64,000 nt of DNA from an uncultured bacterium (GCA_938075305.1 CALJGV010000013.1:16678-80677); one strand, 5' to 3'. Counted from the first letter of the stretch, positions 15,923-25,309 are shown. Notes: generated by a model from the letters alone, not told the origin. Numbers and translations are program-made.

Positions 15923-18169
15923 ATGACCCCTCGACCGGCCCTCCACCAGGCGACCGCGGCGCTGCTAGCGCTCGCGTCCTTATCCCCCTGCGCCTTGGCC
16001 CAGGAAGGCCCCCGCGGCTGGCTGAGCTGGCGCGGTCCTGATCAGAACGGGACCTCGGCCGAGCTGGGTCTGCCCGGCGCACCCGATCTGGAGGAGAATC
16101 TCGCCTGGACCTACGAGATGGCCGGGCGTGGCACGCCCGTCATCGCCAACGGCAAGCTCTTTGGCATGGGGTACGACGGCAAGGGCGAGACGCTGCAGGA
16201 GGTCCTGTTCTGCCTGAACGCTGCCACGGGCGAGGAGCTCTGGACGCGCCGCTTCCCGGACTTCATCAGCGACGTGATCTACACGCGCTACGCCATCGGG
16301 AGCCCGACCGTGGACCCGGAGACAGGGAACGTCTTCGCGCTCACCGGTCCGGGGCTGATCCATGGCTTCACCCCCGACGGCGAGCTGCTCTGGCAGCGGT
16401 CCATGATGGAGGACCTAGGCCGGCTGACGTTCCCGAACGGCCGCGTGGGGGCGCCGCTGATCGTGGGCGACCTCGTCATCGTCCACTTCATCTTCGCGGC
16501 ATGGGGGCCTGACTTTGGACCTGCGCGGGACCGCTTCTACGCCTTCGACAAGCGCACGGGCGAGGTCGTCTGGGGCGCCACACCGGGCGGCCCGCCCAAG
16601 GACAGCTCCTTCTCCATGCCGATCGTGGAGCTGCGCGACGGCCGCTTCGTGTTCTACGCGGGGATGGGCGGGGGCTACACCTCGTGCGTGGACGCCATGA
16701 CCGGCGAGGTCCTCTGGCAGTACCCGTTCAGCATCGGGGGCATCAACTCGAGCGCCCTCATCCATGAAGACAAGCTGATCATCATCCACGGCAAGGAGAA
16801 CCGCGACTCCAGCGTCATCGGCCGAATGGTCGCCCTGGACCTGACCGCGAAGCCCGGGGAGGACGGCGTGCTCCCGAAGACCGCGGAGCTCTGGCGCAAC
16901 GACCTGGTGGCGTTCACCAGCTCGCCGATTCTGGTGGGGGATACCGTCTTCGCGACGACCCTGACCGGCGAGTTGAACGCGATCAACGTGAACAACGGCG
17001 AGGTCATGTGGCACGAGAAGCTGGGCGACAGCCAGCTGCACGCCTCGCCCGCCTACGGGGACAACAAGCTCTTCATCCCGCTCGCGGACGGCACCTTCCA
17101 CGTCCTCGCCCTGGGCGGAAGCCGGGCGGCGAAGCTCGGCGTGGCGAACCTGGGCGGCAGCTGCCTCGGTGCCCCTGCGATCGCCGGCGGCCGGGTCTAC
17201 GTCCACACCACCGAGCGGCTGCACTGCTTCATGGAGAAGCCCGGTGACCTGCCGGCCTGGCCCGCGCAGCAGTGGGATGCGGCCGCGGTCCCCGAGCTCG
17301 GGGAGCCGACCCAGCTGCAGGTGGTCCCCTTCGACCAGTCCGTCCGGGTCGGAGAGCCCATCGACCTCGAGGTCCGCTGGCTCGACGCCTCCGGGCGGGT
17401 GGTCAAGACCATGCCGGCCTCCGAGGCGGAGGTCACGGTGGCCGCGCGCCAGAAGGCGCCCCTCGCGGAGAAGCAGGCCGATGGGACCTGGGTCGCGGCC
17501 AACCCCGGCGCCGGCAAGGCGATGGTCAAGCTCGACGGGGCGGCGGGCGCCGCCCGGGTGCGGGTCGTGCCGAGCCTCCCCTTCGCGCAGGACTTCTCGG
17601 GGTTCCAGCTGAACCAGGGCGAGGGCACCTTCGCCTTCCCCCCGGGCGAGTGGCTCGGCGGCCGCCTCAAGTGGAAGATCATCGACAAGGACGGCGAGCG
17701 GCTGCTGACGCGCAACATGGCCAACCCGCTCTTCCAGCGGACCATGACCCTCTTCGGCGCCGCCGACGACTCGAACTACACGGTCCAGGTCGACGTGATG
17801 TCCGACGGCAACCGACGGACGCTCTCCTCACCCGGCGTCGTGAACCAGCGCTACCAGTTCGTCCTCAAGGGCAACTATCAGGAGCTCGAGGTCAGCTCCA
17901 ACATGGAGCACTTCAAGCAGAGCGCCAAGTTCCGCTGGAAGGCGGGCATCTGGTACACGCTGAAGACGCGCGTCGACCTGCAGGCCGACGGCAGCGCCAT
18001 CGTGCGCGGCAAGGTCTGGCCGCGCGGCGAGGCAGAACCTGAGGCCTGGACCCTCGAGGCCACCGATCCCCACGGACACCGCTGCGGCGCAGCGGGCCTG
18101 TACGGATTCACACCGCAGAGCCGCTACACCATCTACATGGACAACCTGAGCGTGACCCCCAATGACTAG
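15923..18169 (+). CDS. Exported PQQ-like beta-propeller protein with C-terminal beta-sandwich
   Basis: 748 residues. ATG 15923 opens a signal peptide (MTPRPALHQATAALLALASL...ALAQ). Residues about 28-440 form a PQQ-type propeller with the motif GWLSWRGPDQNG and blades such as GRGTPVIANGKLFGM, GAPLIVGDLVIVHF, SSPILVGDTVFAT and LGAPAIAGGRVYV. Residues about 460-560 look like an Ig-like or carbohydrate-associated domain. Residues 560-748 resemble a laminin-G/glucanase-type sandwich (FSGFQLNQGEGTF, YGFTPQSRYTIYMDNLSV). It is predicted to be exported and to bind something at the cell surface; no enzymatic motif was seen. Its stop overlaps the ATG of the next propeller gene by 8 nt, so the two are co-translated. 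Confidence 0.8.
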   Translation: MTPRPALHQATAALLALASLSPCALAQEGPRGWLSWRGPDQNGTSAELGLPGAPDLEENLAWTYEMAGRGTPVIANGKLFGMGYDGKGETLQEVLFCLNAATGEELWTRRFPDFISDVIYTRYAIGSPTVDPETGNVFALTGPGLIHGFTPDGELLWQRSMMEDLGRLTFPNGRVGAPLIVGDLVIVHFIFAAWGPDFGPARDRFYAFDKRTGEVVWGATPGGPPKDSSFSMPIVELRDGRFVFYAGMGGGYTSCVDAMTGEVLWQYPFSIGGINSSALIHEDKLIIIHGKENRDSSVIGRMVALDLTAKPGEDGVLPKTAELWRNDLVAFTSSPILVGDTVFATTLTGELNAINVNNGEVMWHEKLGDSQLHASPAYGDNKLFIPLADGTFHVLALGGSRAAKLGVANLGGSCLGAPAIAGGRVYVHTTERLHCFMEKPGDLPAWPAQQWDAAAVPELGEPTQLQVVPFDQSVRVGEPIDLEVRWLDASGRVVKTMPASEAEVTVAARQKAPLAEKQADGTWVAANPGAGKAMVKLDGAAGAARVRVVPSLPFAQDFSGFQLNQGEGTFAFPPGEWLGGRLKWKIIDKDGERLLTRNMANPLFQRTMTLFGAADDSNYTVQVDVMSDGNRRTLSSPGVVNQRYQFVLKGNYQELEVSSNMEHFKQSAKFRWKAGIWYTLKTRVDLQADGSAIVRGKVWPRGEAEPEAWTLEATDPHGHRCGAAGLYGFTPQSRYTIYMDNLSVTPND

Positions 18170-19724
18170 GCACCTGTTCACTCTCGCTGGCATCGCCGGC
18201 CTCTCGCTGTTCGCTCTCGAGTCGACCGCAGCCGCCCAAGACTGGCCCGCGTGGGGCGGCGGCGAGTCACGGAACATGGCCTCGACGGTCACCGGGCTCC
18301 CCGGTGACTTCACCGCGGGCGACTTCAAGCCCGGCACGGACGAGGTGGATCTCTCGACGACCAAGAACGTTCAGTGGGTCGCCAAGCTCGGCTCCCAGAG
18401 CTACGGGAACCCCACGGTCTCGGGCGGGCGCATCTTCGTCGGGACGAACAACGACTCGCCCAGGGACCCGCGCTTCGAGGGGGACCGCTCGACGGTCTAC
18501 TGCCTGGACGAGAAGACCGGCGACTTCATCTGGCAGCTCAACGTGCCGAAGCTCGGCACGGGCAAGGTGTCGGACTGGGAGTACCTGGGGATCTGCTGCT
18601 CGCCGACGGTGGACGGGGACGAGGTCTACATCGTCACCAACCGCTGCGAGGTCATGTGTCTGGACGTACACGGCATGGCCAACGGGAACCAGGGCTACCA
18701 AGACGAGGGCAAGTACATGGCCTGGCCGTCGACGGAGCCCATGGAGGTGACTGACACGGACGCGGACATCCTGTGGGTGTTCAACATGATCGACGAGTGC
18801 GGCGTGTTCCCGCACAACATCACCACCAGCGCGGTGCTGGTGGCGGGTGAGCGCCTGTGGGTCACCTCGTCCAACGGGGTCGACTACGGCCATGTGGAGA
18901 CGCCCGCGCCCAACGCGCCGAGCCTGCTCCTGCTGGACAAGCAGACCGGCGCGCTGATCGGCGAGGAGGCCTCCGGCTGCTCCTCGCGCATCTTCCACTC
19001 CAACTGGTCCTCGCCGGCCTACCTGCGCAAGGGCGACACCGAGCTCTGCATCTTCGGCGGGCCGGACGGCTGGCTCTACGCCTTCAAGCCCGAGCCCATC
19101 GAGGGCCCCGACGGGTGGCCGATCCTCGACGAGGCTTGGCGCTTCGACGCCAACCTCCCCGGGTACCGGATGAAGGACGGCGAGCCCATCAAGTACACCG
19201 ACCGCGACGGTCCGAGCGAGGTCCTCGCCACGCCCATCGTCCACGACGGCAAGGTCTACGCGCCCATCGGCCAGGACCCCGAGCACGGCCCGGGCGTGGG
19301 TAACCTCGTGTGCCTTGACCACAACGGCAAGCAGCTGTGGAACTACTCCAAGATCAACCGCTCGCTCTCGACCCTCGCGGTCTACGACGGGATGGTCTTC
19401 GCCTCCGACTTCTCGGGCTACGTCTACTGCCTCGACGCCTTGACGGGCGAGGAGTACTGGATCTACGACACCAAGGGCCACATCTGGGCCTCGCCCTTCG
19501 TGGCGGACGGGAAGGTCTACATCGGCAACGAGGACGGCTTCCTCACGATCCTCCCCGCTCGCAAGGACGCCGACCCCAAGAAGGAGATGGTCGAGGTCGA
19601 CATGGTCAGCCCGGTCTACGCCTCGGTCATCGCGGCGAACGGGGTCCTCTACGTGGGCACCCACACGCACCTCTACGCGGTGGCGGCTGGGGCCGGCGCG
19701 GCCAAGGACGACGAGGGGCGCTGA
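18162..19724 (+). CDS. Exported PQQ-like beta-propeller protein
   Basis: 520 residues with a signal peptide (MTRHLFTLAGIAGLSLFALESTAAAQ). DWPAWGGGESRNMAS replaces the usual W-x-GP opening. Blades are visible at NPTVSGGRIFVG, CSPTVDGDEVYIV, ATPIVHDGKVYAP, LAVYDGMVFAS and ASPFVADGKVYIG. It contains an unusual CC pair (GICCSPTV) and other cysteines (NRCEVMCLDVH, DECGVF). It overlaps the preceding propeller gene and is 7 nt from the DUF3311/symporter pair. The block therefore looks like one operon in which exported binding proteins accompany a transporter and a small-molecule pathway. Whether it binds PQQ or another ligand cannot be read from the sequence. Confidence 0.8.
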   Translation: MTRHLFTLAGIAGLSLFALESTAAAQDWPAWGGGESRNMASTVTGLPGDFTAGDFKPGTDEVDLSTTKNVQWVAKLGSQSYGNPTVSGGRIFVGTNNDSPRDPRFEGDRSTVYCLDEKTGDFIWQLNVPKLGTGKVSDWEYLGICCSPTVDGDEVYIVTNRCEVMCLDVHGMANGNQGYQDEGKYMAWPSTEPMEVTDTDADILWVFNMIDECGVFPHNITTSAVLVAGERLWVTSSNGVDYGHVETPAPNAPSLLLLDKQTGALIGEEASGCSSRIFHSNWSSPAYLRKGDTELCIFGGPDGWLYAFKPEPIEGPDGWPILDEAWRFDANLPGYRMKDGEPIKYTDRDGPSEVLATPIVHDGKVYAPIGQDPEHGPGVGNLVCLDHNGKQLWNYSKINRSLSTLAVYDGMVFASDFSGYVYCLDALTGEEYWIYDTKGHIWASPFVADGKVYIGNEDGFLTILPARKDADPKKEMVEVDMVSPVYASVIAANGVLYVGTHTHLYAVAAGAGAAKDDEGR

Positions 19725-19731
19725 GGGCCGC

Positions 19732-19986
19732 ATGTCGGGCAGCGCACGGTTTGGATGGGGCCTGATGGCCGTCATCACGGTTCTCCACTTCGACTTCTGG
19801 AACTGGGAGACGACCTCGGTGGTCCTCGGCTTCCTGCCCACGGGGCTCGCGTGGCAGGCGGGAATCTCCCTCGCCGCCGCCGCAGGCTGGGCGCTGCTGA
19901 TGAACGTCGCCTGGCCCTCGCGGGTCGAGGAGTGGGCGGCGAGGCCGTCGGCCCTCTCCGATGACGCTGCGGAGGACCCCTCGTGA
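19732..19986 (+). CDS. DUF3311-type small membrane protein, symporter partner
   Basis: 84 residues with two membrane helices (about 9-28 and 38-60), the size and layout of DUF3311 proteins (VLHFDFWNW between the helices). Such genes are typically found directly before sodium:solute symporters and are thought to be small subunits. Here the TGA stop (19984-19986) shares its last base with the symporter ATG, so co-translation is expected. Confidence 0.75.
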   Translation: MSGSARFGWGLMAVITVLHFDFWNWETTSVVLGFLPTGLAWQAGISLAAAAGWALLMNVAWPSRVEEWAARPSALSDDAAEDPS

Positions 19987-21569
19987 TGGCCGTCCTCCTC
20001 CCCGCCGCCGAGGCGGCCTCCCGCACGCCGCTGCTGGTGGTCGGCTTCTACCTCTTCCTGCTGATCAGCCTCGGGGTCTTCTCGAGCCGGCTGTTCCGTG
20101 GCACCTCCGCCGACTTCTTCGTGGCGGAGCGGTCCATCGGGCCGTTCCTGCTGCTCATGAGCGTGTTCGGCACGACCATGACCGCCTTCGCCCTGGTCGG
20201 CTCCACGGGCAAGGCGTGGGAGCTCGGCAACGGCGTCTATGGGCTCATGGCCTCAGCCTCGGGGATCGTCCACTCGGCGGTCTTCTTCTTGATCGGGATC
20301 AAGCTCTGGGCCATCGGCAAGCGCCACGGCTTCCGCACCCAGGTGCAGTACTTCCGGAGCCGCTTCCAGTCGAACCTCCTCGGCTACCTGCTCTTCCCAA
20401 TCCTGGTGGCCCTCGTGGTCCCCTACCTGCTCATCGGGCTCCTCGGCGCGGGCGCGGTGATGCGCGGCGTGACCGTGGGCATGTTCCCCGAGACCTTCGC
20501 GGGCACCACCCTGCCGAGCGGGCGGGTGATGTTCGAGGGCGCCATCCCGCCGTGGATCACGGGGCTCGTGGTCTGCGCCGTGGTGCTCTTCTACATCTTC
20601 GCTGGTGGCCTGCGATCCGCCGCGTGGGCCAACGCCTTCCAGACCATCGTCTTCATGATCACGGGCGTGATCGCCTTCGTCTTGATCTCGAGCAAGCTCG
20701 GGGGGATGGACGCGGCGACCCAGGCGGTGATCGACAACTCGTCCGACCACATGACCCGGGCGCGGATCGGGAAGCTGCAGTTCGTGACCTACATGTTCGT
20801 GCCGCTCTCGGTGGGCATGTTCCCGCACCTGTTCCAGCACTGGCTCACGGCCAAGAAGGCGTCGACCTTCAAGCTGACCACCGTGGCGCACCCCCTCTTC
20901 ATCGGGATCGTGTGGGTGCCCTGCATCCTGATCGGCATCTGGGCCGCCGGCGCCGGCATCATGCCCCCGGGCGGCAACCCCAACGCCCTGCTGCCCAAGA
21001 TCGTCCAGACCCTGCTCCAGGACCCCTACCTGACGGGCCTGCTCACCGCGGGCATTCTGGCGGCGATCATGTCGTCCCTGGATTCGCAGTTCGTGTGCCT
21101 GGGGACCATGTTCACCCATGACATCGTGATGCACGCGGCGGGGGAGGACCGCTTCTCCGACAAGGCCCAGGTGATGCTGGGGCGGGGCTTCATCGTCTTC
21201 GTGGTGGGGGTGACCTACCTGCTGACGTTCTTCCCGCCGCCCAAGATCTTCGACCTGGCGGTCTGGTGCTTCAGCGGCTTCGCGGCCCTGTTCCCCCTGG
21301 TCTTCGCCTCGATCTACTGGCGCAGAACGACGCGGGCGGGGGCCATCGCCTCGGTCCTGGCCATGGTGGTGACCTGGGGCACCTTGTTCTACGAAGGGCT
21401 CATCAAGCCGACCCTGGCCGGCGAAGAGATGGAAGGCGACTTCCTGGTGGCCGGAATGATGCCGGTCACCCTGATCTTCGCCGCCTCCACGGCCGCTCTC
21501 GTCCTCGTCAGCCTCATGACGAAGCCCCCCTCCGACGAGCACGTCGAGCAGTTCATGGTGGAGTCCTGA
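19986..21569 (+). CDS. Sodium:solute symporter (SSS family)
   Basis: 527 residues and about 13 membrane helices. Family features include the first-helix region LISLGVFSSRLFRGTSADFFVAERS, the long GxxxT-rich second helix, and FAGGLRSAAWANAFQTIVFM, which matches the SSS signature. LDSQFVCLGTMFTHDIV in the second half is also typical. It should import an organic solute with sodium across the inner membrane; the substrate is not deducible, but the neighbours (adenylating enzyme, LuxC-like reductase, iron alcohol dehydrogenase) suggest a carboxylate or alcohol. ATG 19986 is preferred over GTG 19983 because TGATG overlaps are common in coupled pairs. Confidence 0.85.
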   Translation: MAVLLPAAEAASRTPLLVVGFYLFLLISLGVFSSRLFRGTSADFFVAERSIGPFLLLMSVFGTTMTAFALVGSTGKAWELGNGVYGLMASASGIVHSAVFFLIGIKLWAIGKRHGFRTQVQYFRSRFQSNLLGYLLFPILVALVVPYLLIGLLGAGAVMRGVTVGMFPETFAGTTLPSGRVMFEGAIPPWITGLVVCAVVLFYIFAGGLRSAAWANAFQTIVFMITGVIAFVLISSKLGGMDAATQAVIDNSSDHMTRARIGKLQFVTYMFVPLSVGMFPHLFQHWLTAKKASTFKLTTVAHPLFIGIVWVPCILIGIWAAGAGIMPPGGNPNALLPKIVQTLLQDPYLTGLLTAGILAAIMSSLDSQFVCLGTMFTHDIVMHAAGEDRFSDKAQVMLGRGFIVFVVGVTYLLTFFPPPKIFDLAVWCFSGFAALFPLVFASIYWRRTTRAGAIASVLAMVVTWGTLFYEGLIKPTLAGEEMEGDFLVAGMMPVTLIFAASTAALVLVSLMTKPPSDEHVEQFMVES

Positions 21570-21591
21570 TCCACCCCTCTTCTCCCCGAGC

Positions 21592-22674
21592 ATGACCGCA
21601 GTCTCCAACGACCGGATCGAGGCCGCCCAGGCGGCCCTCGACGCCCACGTCCGCGACATCATCGCGCACCACTTCTCCCCCGAGACCGGGACCCCGGTTT
21701 GGCTGGACTACGCCAGGTCCGCCGGCTGGGACCCGCGCGAGGAGGTCCGCTCCTTCTCGGACCTCATCGAGCGCTTCGACAACTTCGACGGGGAGCGGCT
21801 GCGCACGGACGCCCACGAGATGTGGATCCCAAGGGCCTACGCGGGCCGGCCGTTCACGATCTTCGAGACGGGCGGCTCGACGGGCATGCCCAAGCAGCGC
21901 ATCGGTTGGGACGACTACAAGCTCGACTACGAGGAGTTCTCCGAGCTCCTCGACGACGAGGCCTTCCCGCCGGGCGGCTACTGGCTCATGGTCGGGCCCA
22001 CGGGGCCCCGGCGCCTTCGCCTCGCCATCGAGCACCTCGCCAACCACCGCGGCTCCTCGTGCTACTTCGTGGACCTCGATCCACGCTGGGTCAAGAAGCT
22101 CATCTCGTCGGGGCAGGGGGACCAGGCCAAGGCCTACATGCGACACGTGGTGGACCAGGCCCTGAGCATCCTCAAGCACCGCAAGGTGGACGCCTTGTTC
22201 ACGACCCCGCGGCTCCTCGAGGCGCTGGGCGATGAGATCTCGATCCCCGACGCGGGCATCAAGGGCGTCTTCTGCGGCGGCACGGAGATGGACCCCCAGA
22301 ACGTGCGCTTCCTGTGCGAGGAGATCCTCGAGGGGCAGGTCGGCTTCGTGCCCACCTACGGCAACACGCTCATGGGCCTCGCCTGCCACAAGAAGGGCTT
22401 CGAGAACGAGAACTACTCGATCACCTACTACGCGCCGCAGCCCCGCGCTGTCCTGCGCGTGACCGACCCCGAGGACTCGCGCAAGCTCGTGGACCACGGC
22501 GAGTGGGGCCGCGTGGAGCTCACCACCCTGACCCACGAGTTCTTCCTGCCGCGCTTCCTCGAGCGCGACGCCGCCAAGCGCATCGCGCCCTGCGAGGACT
22601 TCGCGTGGGACGGAGTCGCCGAGGTGAAGCCCTACGCCAAGAACGAGGAGAAGATCGTGGAGGGTGTCTATTGA
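21592..22674 (+). CDS. LuxE/EhpF-like adenylating enzyme (ANL superfamily)
   Basis: 360 residues, about 370 being normal for LuxE acyl-protein synthetases and EhpF-type phenazine enzymes, which are adenylating proteins lacking the usual C-terminal swivel domain. The P-loop appears as FETGGSTGMPKQR, and the later adenylate-binding motif as PTYGNTLMG. Acyl-adenylate formation from a free carboxylate is the expected reaction, with transfer to the reductase encoded next. In both the lux and the griseoluteic acid systems this protein works with a LuxC/EhpG-type reductase, and exactly that type follows here with a TTGA overlap. The substrate is unknown. A short phenylacetate-CoA-ligase homologue is the alternative name for the same superfamily. 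Confidence 0.65.
   Translation: MTAVSNDRIEAAQAALDAHVRDIIAHHFSPETGTPVWLDYARSAGWDPREEVRSFSDLIERFDNFDGERLRTDAHEMWIPRAYAGRPFTIFETGGSTGMPKQRIGWDDYKLDYEEFSELLDDEAFPPGGYWLMVGPTGPRRLRLAIEHLANHRGSSCYFVDLDPRWVKKLISSGQGDQAKAYMRHVVDQALSILKHRKVDALFTTPRLLEALGDEISIPDAGIKGVFCGGTEMDPQNVRFLCEEILEGQVGFVPTYGNTLMGLACHKKGFENENYSITYYAPQPRAVLRVTDPEDSRKLVDHGEWGRVELTTLTHEFFLPRFLERDAAKRIAPCEDFAWDGVAEVKPYAKNEEKIVEGVY
22659..22673 (+). promoter_or_regulatory. Shine-Dalgarno (GGAGG) for a TTG start
   Basis: GGAGG at 22659-22663 lies 7 nt before TTG 22671-22673, which overlaps the upstream TGA. It fixes the start of the LuxC-like gene. Confidence 0.6.
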
Positions 22675-24125
22675 GCTCCGCAGCCAGTGACGTCCCGCAC
22701 TTCCCGGTCCTGCGGGCGGGCAAGGAGTACTCCAGCCTCGACCGGGTCGAGCTCACCTCGCACCGCGACGGCAGCGTCGTCGCCTCGGTCAGCCAGGCGA
22801 ACGCTGGGCTCGTCCGGCGCGACATGCGCAAGCTGGACCAGAACGCTCAGCGGCTGCGGGCCATGCCCATGGCCGAGCGCATCGAGCGTTGCCGGGAGGC
22901 GGCGCGCATCTTCCTGGAGGACGAGCTGCCCATCGGCGAGGGGGCGACCCAGACCGCCGACGACTACGTGGCCCAGCTCAGCTCCACCAGCGGCCTGCCC
23001 CACGTGATGGTGCGGGCCAACATGGAGAAGTGCGCCTTCGTCCTCGCCGAGATGACCACCATCCTGCGCGGCCTCATGCGCGGCATGGACCCCGGGGTGC
23101 TCGACCAGGGCTTCGGTGACCACGACGGCGTGCCCGTCTGGTACACGCCCAGCGCCCGCGCCCTGGGGGCGGTGCTCCCGAGCAACTCGCCCGGCGTCCA
23201 CTCGCTCTGGATCCCGTCCATCGCCCTCGGCGTGCCCCTGGCCCTCAAGCCGGGCCGCGAGGAGCCCTGGACGCCCATGCGTATCGCGCGGGCCATGATG
23301 GCCGCGGGCTTCCCGGCCGAGGCCTTCAGCCTCTATCCCACCGACCACGAGGGGGCCGGCACCCTGCTCGAGTGCTGCGACCGCTCCCTGCTCTTCGGCG
23401 ACGCCCGCGTGGCCGAGAAGTACGCCGGTGACCCGCGCATCGAGATCCACGGCCCCGGCCGCAGCAAGGTGCTGGTGGGGGATGACGTGGCGGACGACTG
23501 GGAGCAATTCATGGACGTCTACGTGGACTCCGTGGCCCGCAACGGCGGCCGGAGCTGCATCAACGCGTCCGCGATCTACATCCCGCGTCACGGTGAGGCC
23601 CTCGCCGAGGCCCTCGCAGAGCGGCTGGCCCGGATCGAGCCGCGGCCCCACGACGACCCTGACGCGCAGATCGCCGCCTTCGCCAACCCGGCGTTTGCGG
23701 ACATGATGAGCGGTGCGATTGACGCCGGGATCGAGCAGGGCGGCGCCCGGGACGTGACCATGGCGGCGCGCGGAGGCTCGGCCCGAAGGGCGGAGCTCGG
23801 CTGCTCGGTGTACCTGCGCCCGACCGTGGTGCGCTGCGACTCCATGGAGCACCCCCTCGCCAACACCGAGTACATGTTCCCCTTCACCAGCGTGGTGGAG
23901 GTGCCCCAGGAGCGCATGCTCGAGGTCATGGGGCCGAGCCTCGTGGTGTCCGCGCTGACCCGCGACTCTGGCTTCCTCCAGTCCCTCACCACGAGCCCGC
24001 TCATCAGCCGCCTGAACGTCGGCCCGGTGCCCACCTCGAAGGTGGAATGGGACCAGCCCCATGAGGGCAACCTGTTCGAGTTCCTGCACGAGCGCCGTGC
24101 GCTCCAGCGCGCCGCGGGCTGGTAG
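22671..24125 (+). CDS. LuxC/EhpG-like acyl reductase (aldehyde dehydrogenase superfamily)
   Basis: 484 residues from TTG 22671, matching the 480-490 residues of LuxC. The catalytic cysteine is in NGGRSCINASA. The NAD(P)-binding half contains GAVLPSNSPGVHSLWIPSIALG and ALKPGREEPWTP, the variant seen in LuxC rather than in ordinary aldehyde dehydrogenases. The expected activity is reduction of a protein-bound or CoA-bound acyl group to an aldehyde, or the reverse. It overlaps the adenylating enzyme gene by TTGA and is followed after 11 nt by an iron alcohol dehydrogenase that would interconvert aldehyde and alcohol. No luxAB genes are present, so bioluminescence is not indicated. Confidence 0.75.
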   Translation: MSSAASDVPHFPVLRAGKEYSSLDRVELTSHRDGSVVASVSQANAGLVRRDMRKLDQNAQRLRAMPMAERIERCREAARIFLEDELPIGEGATQTADDYVAQLSSTSGLPHVMVRANMEKCAFVLAEMTTILRGLMRGMDPGVLDQGFGDHDGVPVWYTPSARALGAVLPSNSPGVHSLWIPSIALGVPLALKPGREEPWTPMRIARAMMAAGFPAEAFSLYPTDHEGAGTLLECCDRSLLFGDARVAEKYAGDPRIEIHGPGRSKVLVGDDVADDWEQFMDVYVDSVARNGGRSCINASAIYIPRHGEALAEALAERLARIEPRPHDDPDAQIAAFANPAFADMMSGAIDAGIEQGGARDVTMAARGGSARRAELGCSVYLRPTVVRCDSMEHPLANTEYMFPFTSVVEVPQERMLEVMGPSLVVSALTRDSGFLQSLTTSPLISRLNVGPVPTSKVEWDQPHEGNLFEFLHERRALQRAAGW

Positions 24126-24136
24126 GACGCGGACCC

Positions 24137-25309
24137 ATGTTCCGCGACGACGAGCGTACTCGGGTCATTGAGGAGGTCGGCGGGCTCGCCCGCCTCGGCG
24201 CCCTCGCCGCCGACCTCGGCGGCCGGCGGGTGATGCTGGTCTCCGACCCGGGCGTCGCCGCCGCTGGGCACGCCGACCGAGCCGCCGCGATCATGACGGC
24301 GGCCGGGCTCGAGGTCGCGCTCCACGTGGACGTGGCGGAGAACCCCTCGAGCGCGGACGTGGCCCGGGCGGCGACGGCCGCGCACGCCTTCGGCCCGGAT
24401 CTCTACGTCGCGGTGGGGGGCGGGAGCGCCATCGATACGGCCAAGGGAGCGAACTTCGTGGAGGTGTGCGGCGGCCGCATGGAGGACTACCGCGGCCACG
24501 ACACGGCCACTGCACCCCTGCGCCCGCTCATCGCCGTGCCCACCACCGCCGGGACGGGCTCGGAGGTCCAGTCCTTCGCGCTCATCGGGGACGGGGAGAC
24601 CGGGGCGAAGATGGCCTGCGGGGACCCCTCCGCGGCGCCGCGGGTCGCGCTCCTCGACGCCGAGCTCACCCTGACCATGCCCCGGAGGGTCACGGCCATG
24701 ACGGGCCTCGACACCTTGGCCCATGCGGTGGAGAGCGCGGTGGCGCGGCCCCGCGACCCCTCCACGGACGGGCGCAGCAGGCCCTACGGCCGGGCGGCCT
24801 TCGCGCTGGTCAGCGCCGGGCTCCCTCGGGTCCTTGAGGCGCCCGGGGACGTGGACGCGCGGGCCCGCATGATGCGGGCCTCGGCGCTGGCGGGGCTCGC
24901 CATCGAGCACGCCATGCTCGGGGGCGCGCACTCCATGGCCAACCCGCTCACGCGGCGTCACGGCGTGCCCCACGGGCTTGCGGTGGGCGTGACCCTGCCC
25001 CACGTGGTGCGCTTCAACGCGGCGGACGACGCCGCCGCCGGGGACGCCACCCGGGCCGTCTACGCCGAGCTGGCCTCGGCGGCGGGGCTCCCCGGAGACG
25101 GGGAGCGCGCGCTCGCCGCGGCGCTCGCGGACCGCTGTGCTCAGCTCCTGAAGCTGGCGGGCCTCGGGACCACCCTGGGGAGCCTCGGGGTCAGCGCGGC
25201 GGACGTGCCGGGCCTCTCCGCGGAGGCCAACGAGCAGTGGACCGCGCGCTTCAACCCGCGCGGAGTCGACGCGGCGGCCTTCGAGGGCCTCTTGCGCGCC
25301 GCCCTCTGA
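24137..25309 (+). CDS. Iron-containing alcohol dehydrogenase
   Basis: 390 residues, as usual for this family. It contains the nucleotide-binding GGGSAIDTAKG, the PTTAGTGSEVQS motif, and metal ligands in GLDTLAHAVESAV and the histidine-rich HSMANPLTRRHGVPHGLA segment. The enzyme interconverts an alcohol and an aldehyde with NAD(P) using a divalent metal, usually iron. It closes the operon after the LuxE-like and LuxC-like enzymes, so the three could take a carboxylate to an alcohol or degrade an alcohol to an activated acid. Direction and substrate are open. Confidence 0.85.
   Translation: MFRDDERTRVIEEVGGLARLGALAADLGGRRVMLVSDPGVAAAGHADRAAAIMTAAGLEVALHVDVAENPSSADVARAATAAHAFGPDLYVAVGGGSAIDTAKGANFVEVCGGRMEDYRGHDTATAPLRPLIAVPTTAGTGSEVQSFALIGDGETGAKMACGDPSAAPRVALLDAELTLTMPRRVTAMTGLDTLAHAVESAVARPRDPSTDGRSRPYGRAAFALVSAGLPRVLEAPGDVDARARMMRASALAGLAIEHAMLGGAHSMANPLTRRHGVPHGLAVGVTLPHVVRFNAADDAAAGDATRAVYAELASAAGLPGDGERALAAALADRCAQLLKLAGLGTTLGSLGVSAADVPGLSAEANEQWTARFNPRGVDAAAFEGLLRAAL

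Noticed and set aside
22314..22670. Possible N-terminal extension of the LuxC-like protein
   Set aside because: The frame is open upstream but is Arg/Gly/Pro-rich noise; TTG 22671 has a Shine-Dalgarno and the TTGA overlap.
22671..24125. Bioluminescence operon
   Set aside because: LuxC- and LuxE-like genes are present but no luxA, luxB or luxD genes lie nearby.
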